From contig JAFUFT010000067.1 in the NCBI GenBank assembly GCA_017469795.1, positions 1 to 64,000 of the forward strand: a stretch of 64,000 bases of DNA, given 5' to 3'. The translations under genes were made by a program, and so were the position numbers. Each line of letters starts with the position of its first letter. The first letter of the stretch is position 1. The notes below the pieces were generated by a model. It made no database searches, was not told where the DNA came from, and was given only the letters and a program-made list of their open reading frames with translations. This document shows, piece after piece, positions 62,247 to 64,000 of the stretch. This DNA comes from Oscillospiraceae bacterium (GTDB lineage: Bacteria > Bacillota > Clostridia > Oscillospirales > Oscillospiraceae).

Positions 62247-62822
62247 TTGATTTCTGTAGTGTGGACAATTATGGTAATCCTGTCCATAATTGGCGGACTC
62301 CTCTTCTCTACCGCCGGGAGAATCGGTCCCGCCGCCATGGAGGGCGCCGCTTCCGCGCTGGAGTTGGGCCTATCCCTGGCGGGGCCGCTGTGTCTCTGGT
62401 GCGGCGTAGGGGAGCTGATGGCCCGCGGCGGCCTGCGGAAAAAGCTGTCCCAGGCGCTGGATCCTCTGCTGGGACGGCTGTTCCCGGAACTTCGGCACAA
62501 ACCGGACGGTTTCTCTGCCCTCTGCGCCAACGTCACCGCCAATCTGCTGGGTCTGGGGAACGCCGCCACGCCCATGGGGGTCGAGGCCTGCCGCGCCATG
62601 GCCGACGGCTCCGGCACAGCCACGGCTGAACAGTGCCGTCTGGTGGTACTGAATACAGCTTCCATTCAGCTGCTGCCCTCCACGGTGGCGTCGGTCCGGG
62701 CAGGACTCGGCTGCGCCGCTCCGCTGGATATACTCCCCTGCGTTTTCTTGACCAGTCTCTGTTCCGTCACCGCAGGACTGCTGATGTGCCGCTGCCTGGA
62801 GCATCTGTTCCATGATCGCTGA
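62247..62822 (+). CDS. spmA: Spore maturation protein A
   Basis: Membrane protein needed for core dehydration of spores. The 191-residue protein has a nucleoside-recognition (Gate-like) fold with about five helices and ends in LEHLFHDR. A TTG start at 62247 is chosen because AAGGAG lies ten bases upstream and the known SpmA proteins begin at this point (ISVVWTIMVILSIIGG). A longer version from GTG at 62217 has no site. Motif LGNAATPMGVEACRAM is typical. It overlaps spmB by 11 bases. Confidence 0.92.
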   Translation: MISVVWTIMVILSIIGGLLFSTAGRIGPAAMEGAASALELGLSLAGPLCLWCGVGELMARGGLRKKLSQALDPLLGRLFPELRHKPDGFSALCANVTANLLGLGNAATPMGVEACRAMADGSGTATAEQCRLVVLNTASIQLLPSTVASVRAGLGCAAPLDILPCVFLTSLCSVTAGLLMCRCLEHLFHDR

Positions 62823-63327
62823 TCTGCTGATCCCTCTGATCCTGGCAGCGTGTGCCTGCACCGCGCTCCGGCGGAGAGAAAATGTCTACGATGCCCTGAC
62901 GGACGGAGCAGCGGAAGGTCTCCGGCTGCTCGTAACGATCCTCCCCTCGCTGATCATTCTGCTGACCGCCATCAATATGCTGCGGGCAAGCGGCATGCTG
63001 GACAGGCTTTCCGGGATCCTCGGTCCCCTCTGCCGGCGGATCGGTCTGCCGCCGGAGACGCTGCCCCTGATTCTGGTCCGTCCCTTCAGCGGAAGCGCCG
63101 CTCTGGCGGTGGGAGCGGATCTCATGCGGCAATACGGGGTGGACTCCCGGATCGGCCGAACCGCAGCGGTGATGCTGGGTTCCACAGAGACCACCTTCTA
63201 TACCGTCAGCGTCTATTTCAGCGCTGCCGGGATTTCCCGTTCCCGATATGTAATTCCCGCAGCCCTGTTTGCCGACCTGACAGGATTTGCCGCAGCCGCC
63301 CTGTTCAGCAGACTTTGGTTCGGATAA
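62812..63327 (+). CDS. spmB: Spore maturation protein B
   Basis: Partner of SpmA, 171 residues with about four or five helices and the same nucleoside-recognition domain. GAAEGLRLLVTILPSLIILLTAINMLRASG and RPFSGSAALAVGADLMRQYG mark the family, with GSTETTFYTVSVYF near the end. It starts inside spmA, so the pair is co-translated, and it ends at a strong hairpin. The presence of both supports a spore-forming host. Confidence 0.94.
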   Translation: MIADLLIPLILAACACTALRRRENVYDALTDGAAEGLRLLVTILPSLIILLTAINMLRASGMLDRLSGILGPLCRRIGLPPETLPLILVRPFSGSAALAVGADLMRQYGVDSRIGRTAAVMLGSTETTFYTVSVYFSAAGISRSRYVIPAALFADLTGFAAAALFSRLWFG

Positions 63328-63360
63328 AAAAGCAGGAGGACGATGGTCCTCCTGCTTTTC
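63328..63360. terminator. Bidirectional terminator between spmB and the beta-helix gene
   Basis: AAAAGCAGGAGGAC pairs with its near-perfect complement GTCCTCCTGCTTTT around a short GATG-type loop, with A-rich and T-rich flanks. Confidence 0.88.
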
Positions 63361-63361
63361 C

Positions 63362-64000
63362 TTACGCCTTTATCATCTTCAGCTTGCCGCCGGAGGCAAG
63401 GGTGATGCTTCCCTCCTGCCCGCAGACAGCCTCGATCACAATACCCGCGGGAGCGTCGATCTGTGCCGGATCCACGTCGCCGGCGATGGTGACCCTGGAC
63501 TGGTTGGTGGCGGTCCAGGCGCTTTCCCCGTCGAAATGGAGAATGGCGCCCTGGATCGCGCCCGTCAGGTTCGCGTTCTCCAGATAGACGTTCATCTCCC
63601 GATCCGGGTCCTCATGGAGGACGGCGCCCTCCAGGTCGGAATCCTTCACATACACATGGATGCCGTAGACCCGCTTGCCGCCGGTCTTGGTGGCATTGGG
63701 ATCGGTATTCACGATGGAGCGGACCAGCACTCCGTTGTCCGGGATAATCTCGCTGGCCTCAATGTTCACGATGGCGTTCTGGGAACGGATGGAAATGGCA
63801 TCCTTGGCGGTATTGATGACGCTGTCCTTCACCGTCAGAGTACCCACCTCTTCCGGCATGCCCATGACGCAGTGGATGTGTGCGAAATAACTGCCGCAGA
63901 CCGCAGTGCAGTCGTTGAAGGTCATGTCGCACTCGCCGGCCATGATGCCCGCCTGATCTGCCACATCAAAGTCGCAGCCGTTGAAGAAGTCATGGCACAT
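63362..64000 (-). CDS. Cysteine-rich right-handed beta-helix protein (3' part only)
   Basis: The C-terminal 212 residues, plus the stop, of a protein that continues past the right edge. Short strand-turn rungs such as LTVKDSVINTAKDAISIRSQ and VYLENANLTGAIQG mark a beta-helix. Seven cysteines are seen, six of them in the first 45 visible residues. The last 45 residues (SRVTIAGDVDPAQIDAPAG onward) resemble the end modules of the protein at 28226-29983. The Gly-Gly-Pro array is not in the visible part. No C-terminal anchor is present. Its function is unknown. Confidence 0.72.
   Translation of the reverse strand: MCHDFFNGCDFDVADQAGIMAGECDMTFNDCTAVCGSYFAHIHCVMGMPEEVGTLTVKDSVINTAKDAISIRSQNAIVNIEASEIIPDNGVLVRSIVNTDPNATKTGGKRVYGIHVYVKDSDLEGAVLHEDPDREMNVYLENANLTGAIQGAILHFDGESAWTATNQSRVTIAGDVDPAQIDAPAGIVIEAVCGQEGSITLASGGKLKMIKA

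Overview
The window looks like part of the chromosome of a GC-rich, spore-forming, anaerobic Clostridia bacterium, most like gut Oscillospiraceae (Oscillibacter, Flavonifractor or Dysosmobacter type). The case rests on the gene content: a DNPR-type (meso-diaminopimelate) MurE, SpmA/SpmB, a SpoIIQ-like M23 protein, DnaD plus DnaI-type replication proteins, clostridial-style promoters (TTGACA, 16-17 bp, TATAAT) and AAGGAG ribosome sites, and flavin/Fe-S ene-reductases typical of gut anaerobes. The genus assignment is an inference. No rRNA, CRISPR array or complete insertion sequence is visible. The only mobile DNA seen is the 5' end of a group II intron at the left edge.

Region by region: 1-2.2 kb holds the intron end and a leftward rimM-trmD-sirtuin operon. 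2.3-6.8 kb has a large FtsX-type ABC exporter with its ATPase, behind a promoter with a metalloregulator-like operator and an attenuator-like leader, then a cell-wall amidase. 6.9-17.0 kb runs rightward: galE, a PHP phosphoesterase, an RlhA-like U32 protein, maf, mreC, mreD, a class B PBP, a DnaD-domain protein and a DnaC/DnaI-type loader. 17.1-22.0 kb is a complete BMP-type (nucleoside-like) ABC importer: binding lipoprotein, double ATPase and two permeases. 22.3-25.8 kb has a sodium:solute symporter, a SpoIIQ-like protein and a patatin-like lipase. 25.9-28.1 kb has a cation-efflux protein and an OhrR/glutathione-peroxidase pair with a clear OhrR-type operator inside the peroxidase promoter.

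28.2-34.1 kb is the most unusual block. A cysteine-rich beta-helix protein without a signal peptide carries sixteen tandem Gly-Gly-Pro triplets. It is followed, with no obvious promoter space, by two large old-yellow-enzyme/Fe-S/FAD reductases, one of which lacks the usual His-x-x-His motif. A related cysteine-rich beta-helix protein enters the window at its right end (63.4 kb onward).

34.1-43.4 kb contains proBA, a CmpB-like membrane protein, a glycosyltransferase, tRNA-Pro(UGG), trmB, an OmpR-type two-component system, a DUF3089 hydrolase and a YhfC-like membrane protein. 43.5-55.3 kb is a division and cell-wall cluster read leftward: rsmH, ftsL-like, PBP, murE, murF, mraY, ftsW, murG, ftsQ, ftsZ. 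The usual mraZ, murD, murC and ftsA are missing. 55.5-57.7 kb has two sugar-type ABC permeases behind a long leader with a 16-codon upstream frame. 58-63.3 kb has a shortened Clp ATPase, a small ferredoxin, trmN6-rsmI-abrB (an order resembling Bacillus yabB-yabC-abrB) and spmA-spmB.

Taken together, most of the window is core envelope growth, division and sporulation machinery. Several transporter and redox modules are interleaved, each with its own recognisable promoter, operator or terminator.
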